64,000 nt of DNA from Streptomyces sulphureus DSM 40104 (GCF_000381025.1 NZ_KB905828.1:1-64000); one strand, 5' to 3'. Positions 8,773 through 17,717 are shown, numbered from the stretch's first letter. The notes: generated by a model from the letters alone, not told the origin. Program-made: numbers and translations.

Positions 8773-9414
8773 CTACTTGGTCGTGTGTGTGGGGTAGACC
8801 TCGACGTCGGTGTAGGCGCCCTTGATCTTTCCCGCGCCCGCGGGCCACTTCAGGTTCACGGTGTGTGTCTCGTTCGGGGGCGTCACCTGGATGTGGGTCG
8901 GATGGGTGTGGCCGTCGCCGTTCTTGTCGATGGCGTAGGCGAGGTTGAAGACAGCAGCGTCGCCGGGCTTGAGGTTGGTGACACGTGGCTGGGCGCGGCC
9001 TCGCTCAATGGGGCTGGAGGTGTGGTCGACGTCCTTGATGTCGACGCCCGCGAACCCCGTCGCCGAGCAGGTGGTCGAACCCCGGTTGATCATGGTGATG
9101 TCGATCCTGCCTGAAGCCGCGTCAGGCGCGGCGTCCCTGGCGTCTATGGCCAGGTCCTCTGTCTTGCAGAACTTGACTTTGCCTCCGGTCTTCGTCGCAC
9201 CGTTCGCGGCGCCGGCGCGAGTCTGAGTGCCCTTGCCGGAACCCGACTTCGCGTGACTGGACTGCGAGCTCCCACCGTCCGAGGAGGAAGCAGACGAGGA
9301 CGAGGCCCCCTTGGAGGACGAGTCCTTCTCAGGGCCGTCGTTGCCGCAGGCGGTGAGCGAGAGGGTGGCGACGACGCCGATGGCAGCGAGAGCAGTGGTC
9401 CGGGTGTACTTCAC
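8773..9414 (-). CDS. DUF4232-type secreted lipoprotein
   Basis: A 213-residue lipoprotein. The signal peptide (VKYTRTTALAAIGVVATLSL) ends in a lipobox LTAC with Cys 23. A Ser/Gly-rich linker of about 45 residues follows, then a DUF4232-like domain with two Cys (CKTEDL and STTCSATGFAG) that likely form a disulfide. The family is common in Streptomyces and its role is unknown. The GTG at 9414 is the only start that yields a signal peptide; GGGGGAAG precedes it. Confidence 0.85.
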   Translation of the reverse strand: MKYTRTTALAAIGVVATLSLTACGNDGPEKDSSSKGASSSSASSSDGGSSQSSHAKSGSGKGTQTRAGAANGATKTGGKVKFCKTEDLAIDARDAAPDAASGRIDITMINRGSTTCSATGFAGVDIKDVDHTSSPIERGRAQPRVTNLKPGDAAVFNLAYAIDKNGDGHTHPTHIQVTPPNETHTVNLKWPAGAGKIKGAYTDVEVYPTHTTK

Positions 9415-9854
9415 GGTCTTCCCCCAGGAGTAGGGCGGTGCATGTGATCCAGAAGTATTTGTATCCCGCACCGAGTTACAGGCGGTCCGCCGAGACGTCT
9501 TCGTTCTGTCACGGACGTATCGGCCACGCAGGCCGCCGAGACACCACCGCACGCCCACCTGATTCCGGCCGGTCAGCGGGGCAACGGCGAAACGGAGCTC
9601 CCTGTGAAGGGCCGTCCCGCCGCCCCGTGACCGTGCAGCGAGAGCCAGGTACGAGCAGTACCGAGCGTCAAGCCGCTCGGTACCGGTGGTCGGATGAGCC
9701 CTACGACGCCCCTGCCTAGGGTCGGAGCATTCCGGAACGGAGACGGTTTCGGTGTTCCGCATCCGTACGGCGCGGGACAAGTGCCCGACCGGTGAGGAGA
9801 CTTGTGGATTCATTCCTCGGAGCACCCGTACCGCAAACGAACCGAGGGGCACCG
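9415..9854. other. intergenic region between divergent genes
   Basis: A 440-base gap between the lipoprotein gene (leftward) and the LuxR-type regulator (rightward). It should hold both promoters. I see no gene, tRNA or clear repeat in it. A frame continuing upstream of 9855 lacks coding character. Confidence 0.5.
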
Positions 9855-10526
9855 ATGACAGTAGCCACCATCCTTCTGGTCGACAGTGAACAGGTCGTGC
9901 TCGAAGGACTGCGCAAACTGCTGGACAGCTTCGACGAGTTCTCCGTGGTGTCGACGGCGCTCGATGCCGCTTCGGCACTCCATGCCCTGCGGGAACGAAG
10001 ACCGCAGATCGTCGTCACGGGCCCGACGGTCGCGGGAGCAGGAGGCGTCCACGCCGCCCGGTTGATCCGTCAGGACTCCCCGCACGTACGCATCGTGGTC
10101 CTCAGCTCGAACCAACAACCCGTCTTCATGCGGGAGGCGTTCATGGCGGGCGCCAACGCCTATCTCTCCCGCTGCATCAGCGGTGAGGAGCTGCATCAGA
10201 CCCTGTTGGCGGTGCACCGAGACGGCGCCGCGCTCTCCGGAGCCGCTGCGGGGCTGATCCTGCAGATCGCCTCGGGCTGCTCACCGGACGAGGGCTCACC
10301 GCTGTCCCAACTGACCGAACGTGAGCGGCAGATACTCTCGCTCGTCGCCGACGACCACGAGACCGGCCATATCGCCAAGTACCTGGGCATCAGCCCGAAG
10401 ACGGTGCGCAACTACCTCAGCCGCATCTACGCGAAGCTCGGCACCCCGAATCGCGTGCAGACGACGCTCTACGCCAAGCGCTTCATGGGCCAGCCGCAAC
10501 CGGACGGGGCGCCGGCGGTCCCCTAG
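9855..10526 (+). CDS. atypical NarL/LuxR-type response regulator lacking the phosphoacceptor Asp
   Basis: A 223-residue regulator with an N-terminal receiver-like domain (1-125) and a C-terminal LuxR HTH (about 150-210; LTERERQILSLVADD, ISPKTVRNYLSRIYAKLG). The receiver aligns with NarL-type regulators, but the usual phosphorylated Asp in the VVxDxxMPG motif is Gly 56 (VVTGPTVAG), and the conserved Lys is replaced by Arg (LSRCISGEE). It cannot be activated by normal phosphorylation. Such atypical regulators often control antibiotic clusters and may sense end products. The ATG at 9855 has GAGGGG five bases upstream. It lies beside the exporter and polyketide genes. Confidence 0.85.
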   Translation: MTVATILLVDSEQVVLEGLRKLLDSFDEFSVVSTALDAASALHALRERRPQIVVTGPTVAGAGGVHAARLIRQDSPHVRIVVLSSNQQPVFMREAFMAGANAYLSRCISGEELHQTLLAVHRDGAALSGAAAGLILQIASGCSPDEGSPLSQLTERERQILSLVADDHETGHIAKYLGISPKTVRNYLSRIYAKLGTPNRVQTTLYAKRFMGQPQPDGAPAVP

Positions 10527-10586
10527 GCGATCCCGTGCCCGGCCGGGTCCCAGTCACCTCAGTAGCACTCCTTGCTCACGCGTGAT

Positions 10587-10622
10587 CTATTTCGCTACGC
10601 TACGTAGAGCGTAGCGAAATAG
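10587..10622. promoter_or_regulatory. perfect 15+15 bp palindromic operator upstream of exporter
   Basis: CTATTTCGCTACGCT (10587-10601) and its exact reverse complement (10608-10622) flank a six-base centre ACGTAG. It sits 26 bases before the exporter start and is AT-richer than its surroundings. This is the layout of a TetR-family operator. The TetR gene at 13522 is the obvious candidate to bind it. No exact second copy is seen before the TetR gene, only a possible half site (GTAGCG) near 14121. Confidence 0.8.
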
Positions 10623-10647
10623 AGAATCCGCTCAGGGAGGAGCGCCA

Positions 10648-12192
10648 ATGACCGGCAACCGCTGGTGGACCCTCGTGCTGGTGTGCGTTGCCAGTTTCAT
10701 GGTGTTGCTCGATGTCACGATCGTGAACATCGCTCTGCCGGACATCGAGGCGGAGTTGGGCGCCTCTCTCAGCGATCTGCAGTGGGTGGTCGCCTCCTAT
10801 GCGGTAGCACTGTCCGCCGCCCTGTTGACGGGCGGATCGTTGGCCGACAGGTTCGGCCGGCGGGCAGTCTTCGCTATCGGGATGATCTTGTTCACGGTCG
10901 CCTCCCTGCTGTGCGGGGTCGCGGGCGACCCCCTCTTCCTGAACGCCGCCCGCGTTCTTCAAGGACTGGGCGCCGCCGCGCTGCTGGCGACGTCACTGGC
11001 CCTGCTCGCCGCCGCCTATCCCGGCAACAAGGAGCGACACCTGGCGCTTGCCGTCTGGGGAGCCGTCAGCGGCGCGGCCCTCGCCGTGGGACCGCTGGCA
11101 GGCGGCATGCTGGTCGAGGCCAGCGGCTGGCGTTCGGTCTTCCTCGTCAACCTGCCGATCGGCTTCCTCGCGCTGGTCGGCGTGGCCTACCGCATGTCCG
11201 AATCGCGAGGCCGCAGGTCCGGACCCGTCGACTGGCCCGGGTTCGTCACCCTCAGCATCGGGCTGGGCTCCCTCTCCTTCGCGCTTCTGCGGGCCAACGA
11301 AGCCGGCTGGGGAAGCGCCCAGGTCACCGTGGCGTTCTGCATCGCCGCGCTCTCGCTCGCGCTGTTCGTGTGGATCGAGCGGACCCGCCGCGATCCGATG
11401 CTTCCCGGCGCCGTCTTCCAGCGCGTCACCACGACCGGGGCCAGCCTCGGGGTGCTCACGATGAGTTCCACGGCCTTCGCGCTGCTGCTCTACCTCACGC
11501 TCTACCTGCAAACGATCCTGGGACACGACCCCCTGGAGGCCGGGCTGAGACTGCTGCCCCTCACCCTCTCGATCTTCGTGGCGTCGGCGGTCATGGCCCG
11601 TGTCGGATCGGTGGTACCGGCCCGCTGGCTGGTGTCGGGAGGGCTCGCCCTCATCGGCGTCGGGCTGCTCCTCATGGGGGGTCTGAAGACCTCCGACGAC
11701 TGGACGACGCTGTTGGCAGGGCAGTTGGTCACCGGCCTCGGCGTCGGATTCGTCAACCCGAACGTCGTGGCGGCGGCGATGGGAGCCGTCGACTCCGAGC
11801 GATCCGGTGTGGCCTCGGGGCTCAACAACACCTTCCGTTCCCTGGGCATCGCGCTGGGAGTGGCCGTCATGGGCGCCGTGTTCGCCGGCCGGGTCAAGGA
11901 TTCCGTGTCCGACGCGCTGGCGGGTACCCCGCTCGCCGGACGTGCCGACGAACTCGCAGGCGCCGTCTCCTCCGGGCAGTTGGAGCACGCGATGGGACAA
12001 CTGCCCGCACGCGAGCGCGGAATCTTCGCCCAGGCCGCTCAGTCGGGCTTCGTCGAAGGGCTCAACTCGGTTCTCGTCTTCGCCGCGGTCGTCGCTTTCG
12101 TCGGCACCGTACTCGTCATTCCGCTGATTCGGAGCCGTGACCTGGAGGGTGACGGTGATTCGGAACAGACGGCCGCCGCCTCCGGCCACTGA
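10648..12192 (+). CDS. DHA2-family MFS drug exporter (EmrB/QacA-like)
   Basis: A 514-residue, 14-segment proton-driven efflux pump. It has the family's first-helix signature LDVTIVNIALPDI (residues 23-35), the loop motif GGSLADRFGRRAVF and an antiporter motif region LVEASGWRSVFLVNLPIG. Exporters of this class are often the self-resistance gene of a polyketide cluster. It is followed after 54 bp by the flavin monooxygenase and preceded by a perfect palindrome, so induction through the nearby TetR protein is likely. GGGAGGAG stands six bases before the ATG. Confidence 0.9.
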   Translation: MTGNRWWTLVLVCVASFMVLLDVTIVNIALPDIEAELGASLSDLQWVVASYAVALSAALLTGGSLADRFGRRAVFAIGMILFTVASLLCGVAGDPLFLNAARVLQGLGAAALLATSLALLAAAYPGNKERHLALAVWGAVSGAALAVGPLAGGMLVEASGWRSVFLVNLPIGFLALVGVAYRMSESRGRRSGPVDWPGFVTLSIGLGSLSFALLRANEAGWGSAQVTVAFCIAALSLALFVWIERTRRDPMLPGAVFQRVTTTGASLGVLTMSSTAFALLLYLTLYLQTILGHDPLEAGLRLLPLTLSIFVASAVMARVGSVVPARWLVSGGLALIGVGLLLMGGLKTSDDWTTLLAGQLVTGLGVGFVNPNVVAAAMGAVDSERSGVASGLNNTFRSLGIALGVAVMGAVFAGRVKDSVSDALAGTPLAGRADELAGAVSSGQLEHAMGQLPARERGIFAQAAQSGFVEGLNSVLVFAAVVAFVGTVLVIPLIRSRDLEGDGDSEQTAAASGH

Positions 12193-12246
12193 CCGCTCCC
12201 TCCTCTTTCCCCCCACCACCCTCTTCCAGACTCAGGAGTCATCGCG

Positions 12247-13497
12247 GTGCACACCGAATACACTCGCGTCGTCGTCGTAGGTGGCGGCCCCGCCGGCATG
12301 ATGGCGGGCCTGTTGCTCGCCAGACAGGGCATCGAGGTGATCGTGCTGGAAAAGCACGGCGACTTCTTGCAGGACTTTCGCGGGGACACCGTCCATCCCT
12401 CGACCCTCCGCATCATCGAGGAACTCGGCTGGATCGAAGAATTCCTCGCCCTGCCGCACAGCAAGGTGCGGACGATCGGCGTGCAGACCCCGGCCGGCTA
12501 CACGGACTTCGCCGACTTCTCCAAGATCGGCGGCAAGCACCCGTACATCGCTTTCATGCCGCAGTGGCACGTCCTCGACTTCCTGACCCGGAAGGGCTCC
12601 CAGTACCCGGGGTTCCACCTGATCCGGAACGCGGAGGCCACCGAACTCGTTCAAGACGCCGACGAGGTCCGCGGCGTGCGTGTCAGCACACCCGACGGTC
12701 CGATGGAACTGCGCGCGGACATCGTGATCGCCGCGGACGGCCGCCACTCGGCCATGCGCGAATCCGCGGGGCTCAAGCCGTCCGTCAGCAAGTCCCCTAT
12801 GGACGTGCTGTGGTTCCGCCTCAGCCGCCTGCCCGACGAGCGGCAGACCTTCCTGCACACGGGCCAGGGGTTCGTCCTGATCACCATCGACCGTGGGGAC
12901 TACTGGCAGATGGCCTACGTCATCCCGCAGGGCGGCTACGCCACGGTCAAAAAACAGGGCCTCGAACGGCTCCGCGCCGACGTCGGCGCCATCGACGCCG
13001 GGCTGGGCTCGCGCATGCTGGAGGAGGTGGAGAGCTGGGACGACGTGAAACTCCTGACCGTGCGGGTCGACCGGCTGCGCACCTGGCACCGGCCGGGCCT
13101 GCTGTGCATCGGGGACGCGGCACACGCGATGTCGCCGGCAGGCGGTGTGGGCATCAACCTGGCCGTCCAGGACGCGGTGGCCACCGCCCGGATGCTCGGG
13201 CCGGTGCTGCGTGCGGGGCGCGCCCCGGAAGAGCGCGACCTGAAGAAGGTGCAACGCCGCCGCGAACTGCCTGTCAGGGCGGTTCAGCTCGCGCAGGTCA
13301 ACATGCTCGCCGACCTGTATCCCAAGGACCGGCGGAAGACCGTGGAGCGGCCCTTCGCGGCGCGGATGGTGCGCCGCTTCTCGTTCCTCAACAAGTGGAC
13401 CGCCTGGTTCGTCGGCGTCGGTCTGCGCTCCGAGCACATCGGCCCCGTCGTGGCCGGGGGCGGATCGGGCGCCGGGACGTCGGGCGTCGGCTCGTGA
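12247..13497 (+). CDS. FAD-dependent aromatic monooxygenase
   Basis: A 416-residue class A flavin hydroxylase (PHBH/RdmE fold). It has GGGPAG for the FAD Rossmann site (12-17), the DG motif ADGRHSAMR (163-171) and the second FAD motif GDAAHAMSP (289-297). Relatives hydroxylate phenols or polycyclic aromatic polyketides using NAD(P)H. It is transcribed with the exporter and lies beside the polyketide operon, so tailoring of its product is likely; detoxification is the alternative. The GTG start at 12247 is the first plausible start. Confidence 0.87.
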   Translation: MHTEYTRVVVVGGGPAGMMAGLLLARQGIEVIVLEKHGDFLQDFRGDTVHPSTLRIIEELGWIEEFLALPHSKVRTIGVQTPAGYTDFADFSKIGGKHPYIAFMPQWHVLDFLTRKGSQYPGFHLIRNAEATELVQDADEVRGVRVSTPDGPMELRADIVIAADGRHSAMRESAGLKPSVSKSPMDVLWFRLSRLPDERQTFLHTGQGFVLITIDRGDYWQMAYVIPQGGYATVKKQGLERLRADVGAIDAGLGSRMLEEVESWDDVKLLTVRVDRLRTWHRPGLLCIGDAAHAMSPAGGVGINLAVQDAVATARMLGPVLRAGRAPEERDLKKVQRRRELPVRAVQLAQVNMLADLYPKDRRKTVERPFAARMVRRFSFLNKWTAWFVGVGLRSEHIGPVVAGGGSGAGTSGVGS

Positions 13498-13521
13498 CCC
13501 CGCTCCCCCGCACTCGCGGCG

Positions 13522-14109
13522 TCAGGTGAGGGCGGGCCACAGTGTGTCAAGGACCGTGTCCGTCCAGTCGGAGGGCACGGTCCCTTGCGTCGCCGAGAGG
13601 GCGATGAAGGAGCCGGCGAGCATGCTGACGACCGTGGGACAGTCGATCCCCTCGCGCAGTTCTCCGTCGTCGATCCCTTGCTCCAGCGCGGTCAGCAGTA
13701 CCTCGACCCGAGGGTTCAGCACGCTTTCCCGAAAGGCGCGGGCGAATTCCGGATCGTCCTCGTCGCCGCTCAGCAAGGCGGCGAGCACACGGAGTCCTAC
13801 GACGTCTTCGAGACCGTGACGGAATTGCCCGAGAAGGAAATGCAAGCGCTCTCGGATGGGCAATCCGGGCGGAGGTTCCGGAATCCCCTCGACGAAGCTG
13901 AGCGAGGCGCGGAGAAGCTCGTAACGGTTGCGGTAACGACGGTAGATCGTCGTTTTTGCGCGCCCTGAGTGGAGTGCGACGGCCTCCATGGTGACGCCCT
14001 GTGGGCCACGTTCCCGTAGCAACTGCAGTGCGGAGCCCATGATTACCCGGGAAACGTCTTCGCTGCGCGGACGGCCCGGTGCCGGACGGCTCACTCTTTC
14101 CTTTTGCAT
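13522..14109 (-). CDS. TetR-family transcriptional repressor
   Basis: A 195-residue regulator. A basic N-terminal arm (RPAPGRPRSEDV) precedes a TetR HTH at about 20-66 (GVTMEAVALHSGRAKTTIYR), followed by a TetR C-terminal domain of the type with LLSGDEDDPEFARAF and SVLNPRVEVLLTALEQG. It is convergent with the monooxygenase gene and shares no operon with it. The palindrome at 10587 is its likely operator, and the ligand could be the polyketide or an intermediate. Confidence 0.88.
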   Translation of the reverse strand: MQKERVSRPAPGRPRSEDVSRVIMGSALQLLRERGPQGVTMEAVALHSGRAKTTIYRRYRNRYELLRASLSFVEGIPEPPPGLPIRERLHFLLGQFRHGLEDVVGLRVLAALLSGDEDDPEFARAFRESVLNPRVEVLLTALEQGIDDGELREGIDCPTVVSMLAGSFIALSATQGTVPSDWTDTVLDTLWPALT

Positions 14110-14127
14110 TACGCATCATTGTAGCGC

Positions 14128-14155
14128 CGACCGACGGGGCGCACCCCGTCGGTCG
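14128..14155. terminator. stem-loop at the end of the polyketide operon
   Basis: A perfect 12-bp stem (CGACCGACGGGG / CCCCGTCGGTCG) with a CGCA loop, 15 bases beyond the acyltransferase stop at 14170. It marks the end of the long leftward operon and lies just upstream of the TetR gene start. Confidence 0.75.
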
Positions 14156-14169
14156 CAGGAAACCGTCTC

Positions 14170-15435
14170 TCAGAGGCGAATCGGCACTCCGGCGACGAAC
14201 AACCGGCCGAGGCCGCGGAGCATGGCTTCGGCCCCGTCTTCGCTGCGGCCGATCGAGGCCAGCCAGAGCCTGTGGTCGCCGGGCAGGCAGCGCGGGCCCA
14301 GACCGGTGAGCGCGCGTCCCGGGCCTATCTCCACGAAGGCCGACGCCCCGAGCGCGTCCAGTGAGCGGATGCCGGCGTCGAAGCGGACCGGGCCCCGCAT
14401 ATGGGCGCTCCAGTGGTCCGGGTCGCCCAGGCGGCGCCGGTCGGCCACCTCACCCGTCACGGTGGAGACCATCTCCACACGCGGCGAGGACGGGCGTACG
14501 TCCGAGACGGCCGCCCGCAGCTCGTCCAGGGAGGGCTCCTGGAGCGGCGAGTGCAGCCCCTGCCGCACGGGCAGCGCCGAGGTGCGTATGCCCAGTTCCG
14601 TCAGCCGTTCCACGACCACGGCGAGTTCGGTAGCAGGGCCCGAGATCGACACGTCCCAGGGGGAGAGCACCGCCGCCACACCGACCCGCCGGGCTACTTC
14701 ACCGAGACCGTCGAGCACGCTGCGGACGGACCGCTCCTCCGTGGCCGCCACAGCCATGGCGCCGCTGTCCACCCGCGCTGCCAGCTCGGTCTCCGCCACC
14801 AGCATCCGGACCGCGTCCCGGAGTGTGAGGGCGCCGGACAGATGTGCCGCGAGGTACTCGCCGGAGCTGAAACCCATGAGGGCGTCGGGCTCCACCCCGC
14901 GTTCCCGCCACAGCGCGGCGAGTCCGCATCCCACTGCGAACGTGGTGAGTGCGGCGTACGGGAGGTGGTAGAGCTCTCCGGGAGGCGCATCGGCGCCCGG
15001 TTCGAGCAACTGCGTCAGGGGCTTGGCGACGTACGGCGCCGCCGCGCTCGCGCAGCGGTCGAAGGCGTCGCGGTAGGCAGGCTCCGTCCGGTACAGGTTC
15101 ATGCCCATGCCGGTGAACTGCGCCCCCTGGCCGCTGCAGAGAAAGGCGAGGCGTACCGGCCGCTCCGTAGCGGTCCCGGAGGCGACCCCGCGCACCGGGC
15201 CTCCCGCGAGGTGGGCCGACAGCCGCTCGGCGAGCTCGGCAGCGCTGTGGCCGGTGACGGCGATCCGGTGCGATGCGGCCGGATCGACGGCCGTGAACGC
15301 TTCGGCGCAGAGCGGGCCGGGAGAGCAGTCGTCGGCGGAGGCGAGCAGGGAGAGGAACTCGTGCGCCGTACGGTCGAGTTCAGCACGGGTACGGCCGGCG
15401 AGCGGCAACAGGTGAGCAGTCGCGGTGGGTTTCAT
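14170..15435 (-). CDS. stand-alone polyketide acyltransferase (AT/MCAT-like)
   Basis: A 421-residue protein: an N-terminal linker of about 90 residues of the kind before modular PKS AT domains, then an AT domain. Seen are the CSGQGAQFTGMG entry motif (100-111), the nucleophile motif GFSSGEY with Ser 190, and the second catalytic His 295 in QGLHSPLQEP. The usual His of GHSxG is Phe 189, and the specificity box before His 295 matches neither the malonyl (HAFH) nor the methylmalonyl (YASH) type. It likely loads an acyl unit on the operon's ACP. Type II systems normally borrow FabD, so a dedicated AT suggests an unusual starter or extender. It overlaps the cyclase stop by four bases (ATGA). Confidence 0.85.
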   Translation of the reverse strand: MKPTATAHLLPLAGRTRAELDRTAHEFLSLLASADDCSPGPLCAEAFTAVDPAASHRIAVTGHSAAELAERLSAHLAGGPVRGVASGTATERPVRLAFLCSGQGAQFTGMGMNLYRTEPAYRDAFDRCASAAAPYVAKPLTQLLEPGADAPPGELYHLPYAALTTFAVGCGLAALWRERGVEPDALMGFSSGEYLAAHLSGALTLRDAVRMLVAETELAARVDSGAMAVAATEERSVRSVLDGLGEVARRVGVAAVLSPWDVSISGPATELAVVVERLTELGIRTSALPVRQGLHSPLQEPSLDELRAAVSDVRPSSPRVEMVSTVTGEVADRRRLGDPDHWSAHMRGPVRFDAGIRSLDALGASAFVEIGPGRALTGLGPRCLPGDHRLWLASIGRSEDGAEAMLRGLGRLFVAGVPIRL

Positions 15436-16277
15436 CGGGGGCTGCCTGCGGATCTGGCGACGGCGCGGCACCATGCCGCTCCCGCATCGGCAAGCGCGAT
15501 GGGAAAGGCCATGAACGTGAACGGGCCGTCCGGCAGGTTCCGTAGTCCGCCGAGTCCCTCGATCTGGATGAACTCCCGCTCCCTCCCGTGCATGTGCGCG
15601 GGCCACAGTGCCGAGGAGTCGCCGGTGCCGAAGAATTTCTCGACCATTTCCCGCGCGGGCCCGTCGAAGCTCCAGCAGTCGGTGCCCAGTACCTTCACCC
15701 CGAGATCGAGCAGGTGGTCGACGGCCTCCGGGGAGACGGCTGTGGACTCCGTGTGGTACGCGGGGGTGCCGAGGCGCAGGTCGGAATCGGTGCGGAAAAG
15801 CACCACCGTGCCCGGTCCCGGCTGCTGCTCCGAGCGCATCAACGCTTCCTTGACGTCCCGTTCGGTGACCGTTCCGCCGCACTCGCGGACGTCCAGCACG
15901 ATCCCCGGGCCGCAGAACCACTCCAGCGGCAGGTCCAGCACCTTCTTCGCAGGCTGCCCCTCGCACGTCGGCCCGTAGTGGAAGGGGGCGTCCACGTGGG
16001 TGCCCTGGTGCACGGACATCCGGTAGAACTCGTTGGAGAGGAAGCAGCCGCCGGGCACGTCCTCGGCACGCAGCCGGCGGCGGCCCGAGAGCCAGCGCAG
16101 ATAGTTGACCATCCGGTCGCGGCGGCTGTCGCCGGGGAGCGCCCTGATCCGGCGGGAGAGGATCCCGACGCCCTCCTCGTGCAGCCACTGCTCGAACTGC
16201 ACGCCGGGCGCCCTGCGTTGGACAGGGATGCTCAGGTCGGTGAACACGGGGCGGGGGGAACTGCTGTGTGCAGTCAC
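15432..16277 (-). CDS. cyclase/kynurenine-formamidase-like metalloenzyme (PF04199)
   Basis: A 281-residue protein with the family metal-binding signature HQGTHVDAPFH at residues 90-100 and a later GTDCWSFDGPAREM segment. Members include kynurenine formamidases and several tailoring cyclases of aromatic polyketide pathways. Given the setting, ring closure or amide/lactone chemistry on the polyketide is likely; the exact step cannot be read. The GTG at 16277 is chosen because upstream sequence is Pro/Arg shadow and GAGGT precedes it. Coupled to the AT by ATGA. Confidence 0.8.
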   Translation of the reverse strand: MTAHSSSPRPVFTDLSIPVQRRAPGVQFEQWLHEEGVGILSRRIRALPGDSRRDRMVNYLRWLSGRRRLRAEDVPGGCFLSNEFYRMSVHQGTHVDAPFHYGPTCEGQPAKKVLDLPLEWFCGPGIVLDVRECGGTVTERDVKEALMRSEQQPGPGTVVLFRTDSDLRLGTPAYHTESTAVSPEAVDHLLDLGVKVLGTDCWSFDGPAREMVEKFFGTGDSSALWPAHMHGREREFIQIEGLGGLRNLPDGPFTFMAFPIALADAGAAWCRAVARSAGSPR

Positions 16278-16306
16278 GGTCGAACCTCGTTCGCAGAGGG
16301 GGGCGT

Positions 16307-16831
16307 TCAGGGGAGTCGGTGCGGAGGGCGGGGCGACGTTCGGCCCCGGCCGGTGCGGAGGGTGGGGACCCACGCCGGTACGGACCGGCGGTAGCGGGCG
16401 TACTCGTCGCCGAAGGTCCGCAGCAGGCTCGGTTCCTCGACCCGCTTCGCGGCGGCGTACGACACGGTGAGCACCACCGCCGCCCACAGCAGGACGGCGA
16501 AGGCCGACCACAGCAGCGCCTCACCGGCGAGCAGCACCGTCATCCCGGCCGCCATCGGGTTCCTGACGATGCCGTACCAGCCGTTGGTCACCAGGTGTTC
16601 CGGCGGCCGGTCCCCCAACGGGGTGGGCTGGCGCAGATAGACACGGTCGACGGCGTACGCGGTCATCCACGCGCCCAGCAGCGCCAGCGCGACCCCGGCC
16701 GGTAGCGCTGCGGTGCGTGGTAGCGCCACGGCTGGGCCGGGCAGCACCAGGCCGAGCGACGTGGGGACGATGCCCGCCACGACCAGCGGCACCACCAGGG
16801 GACCGACCCGCAGCCCGCGGTCCGTGCTCAT
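16307..16831 (-). CDS. isoprenylcysteine carboxyl methyltransferase-like membrane protein
   Basis: A 174-residue integral membrane methyltransferase. Hydrophobic segments lie at about 12-30, 42-60 and 96-127. The SAM-binding ICMT/PEMT signature is present: HLVTNGWYGIVRNPM (79-93), then EEPSLLRTFGDEYARYRRSVPAWVP. Bacterial members methylate small carboxylates, thiols or lipids. In a polyketide operon it could form a methyl ester or act on a lipophilic intermediate. Its ATG overlaps the kinase stop (ATGA). Confidence 0.8.
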   Translation of the reverse strand: MSTDRGLRVGPLVVPLVVAGIVPTSLGLVLPGPAVALPRTAALPAGVALALLGAWMTAYAVDRVYLRQPTPLGDRPPEHLVTNGWYGIVRNPMAAGMTVLLAGEALLWSAFAVLLWAAVVLTVSYAAAKRVEEPSLLRTFGDEYARYRRSVPAWVPTLRTGRGRTSPRPPHRLP

Positions 16832-17658
16832 ACGGCGCCCGCCATGGTCCGAGCGCCGGCCGTACCGGCGCCGTGCCCGTAGACGGCCCGTGTCCGGGCC
16901 GGTGCACTGGCGGCGTACCCGCCGTACGCTTGCGCTCCCCCGGCCTCCAGGGCCAGGGACGCGACGACGCAGCCGAACCGGCAGGCGTCCGCAGGCGCGA
17001 GACCCCGCGCGACGCCGGCGAGTGTTCCGGCGCACAGCGCGTCGCCGGCGCCGATCCCGTTGGCCACGGCGACGCCGGGCACGGCCGGGATCACGACGGG
17101 CTCGTGCCCGTCCCGTTCCAGCAGCACTCCGTCAGGCCCCAGAGAGGTGGTCCAGGTGCCGACGGAGTCGAGGATGCGCCTGGCGCTCCAGCCGGACCGC
17201 TCCTGCAGCACGGACGCCTGACGCTCGTTGGTGAACAGATGGCCGGCCCCGCTGATCAGGAACTGGGCATCGGCACGGCTCATACCGTCGAGCCGCTGCG
17301 GCGGGCGGGTGGCGAACGGGATGCCCTCCTTCCTGCACTCCTCGGTGTGCCGCAGCATCGCCTCCGGGTCGCGGGAGGCGAGGACGACGAGGTCAGGAGC
17401 GATCCCTTCGTACGGCGGGACACTCTCGGCACGGGTTCTCACTCCGTGCCGCTCCAGCCGGGCCCGCACCCCGCCGGGGTCCGTGCCCTCCGCGACCAGC
17501 ACAGGTGCGAGTCCGAGGACACCGAGGCCGTAGGCGACGTTGGCTCCGGCGCCGCCCTGGACGCCTTCGGCAGGTGGGCCGGTTCCAGGGTCGGGGCCGG
17601 GGTCGTGAAGGTGTCTCGTGGGGTTCGGCCCGAGCGGTCCGAAGACGGCGATTCTCAT
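16828..17658 (-). CDS. PfkB-family kinase
   Basis: A 276-residue ribokinase-fold protein. The N-terminal GGAGANVAYGLGVLG (35-49) is the substrate-side PfkB signature. The C-terminal NGIGAGDALCAGTLAG carries the anion hole and catalytic Asp 206. Residues between strand 1 and the first signature are Pro/Gly-rich and short, so the lid differs from classic sugar kinases. PfkB enzymes phosphorylate sugars, nucleosides or small alcohols. One inside a type II polyketide operon is unusual and may modify a starter, sugar or resistance target. The ATG at 17658 follows a 160-bp structured spacer. Confidence 0.8.
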   Translation of the reverse strand: MRIAVFGPLGPNPTRHLHDPGPDPGTGPPAEGVQGGAGANVAYGLGVLGLAPVLVAEGTDPGGVRARLERHGVRTRAESVPPYEGIAPDLVVLASRDPEAMLRHTEECRKEGIPFATRPPQRLDGMSRADAQFLISGAGHLFTNERQASVLQERSGWSARRILDSVGTWTTSLGPDGVLLERDGHEPVVIPAVPGVAVANGIGAGDALCAGTLAGVARGLAPADACRFGCVVASLALEAGGAQAYGGYAASAPARTRAVYGHGAGTAGARTMAGAV

Positions 17659-17717
17659 GGCGTGCTGCTCCTGGCGGAATGGGGCGCTGGGCTCCGGGAC
17701 GGGGCGGTGCAGGGGAT

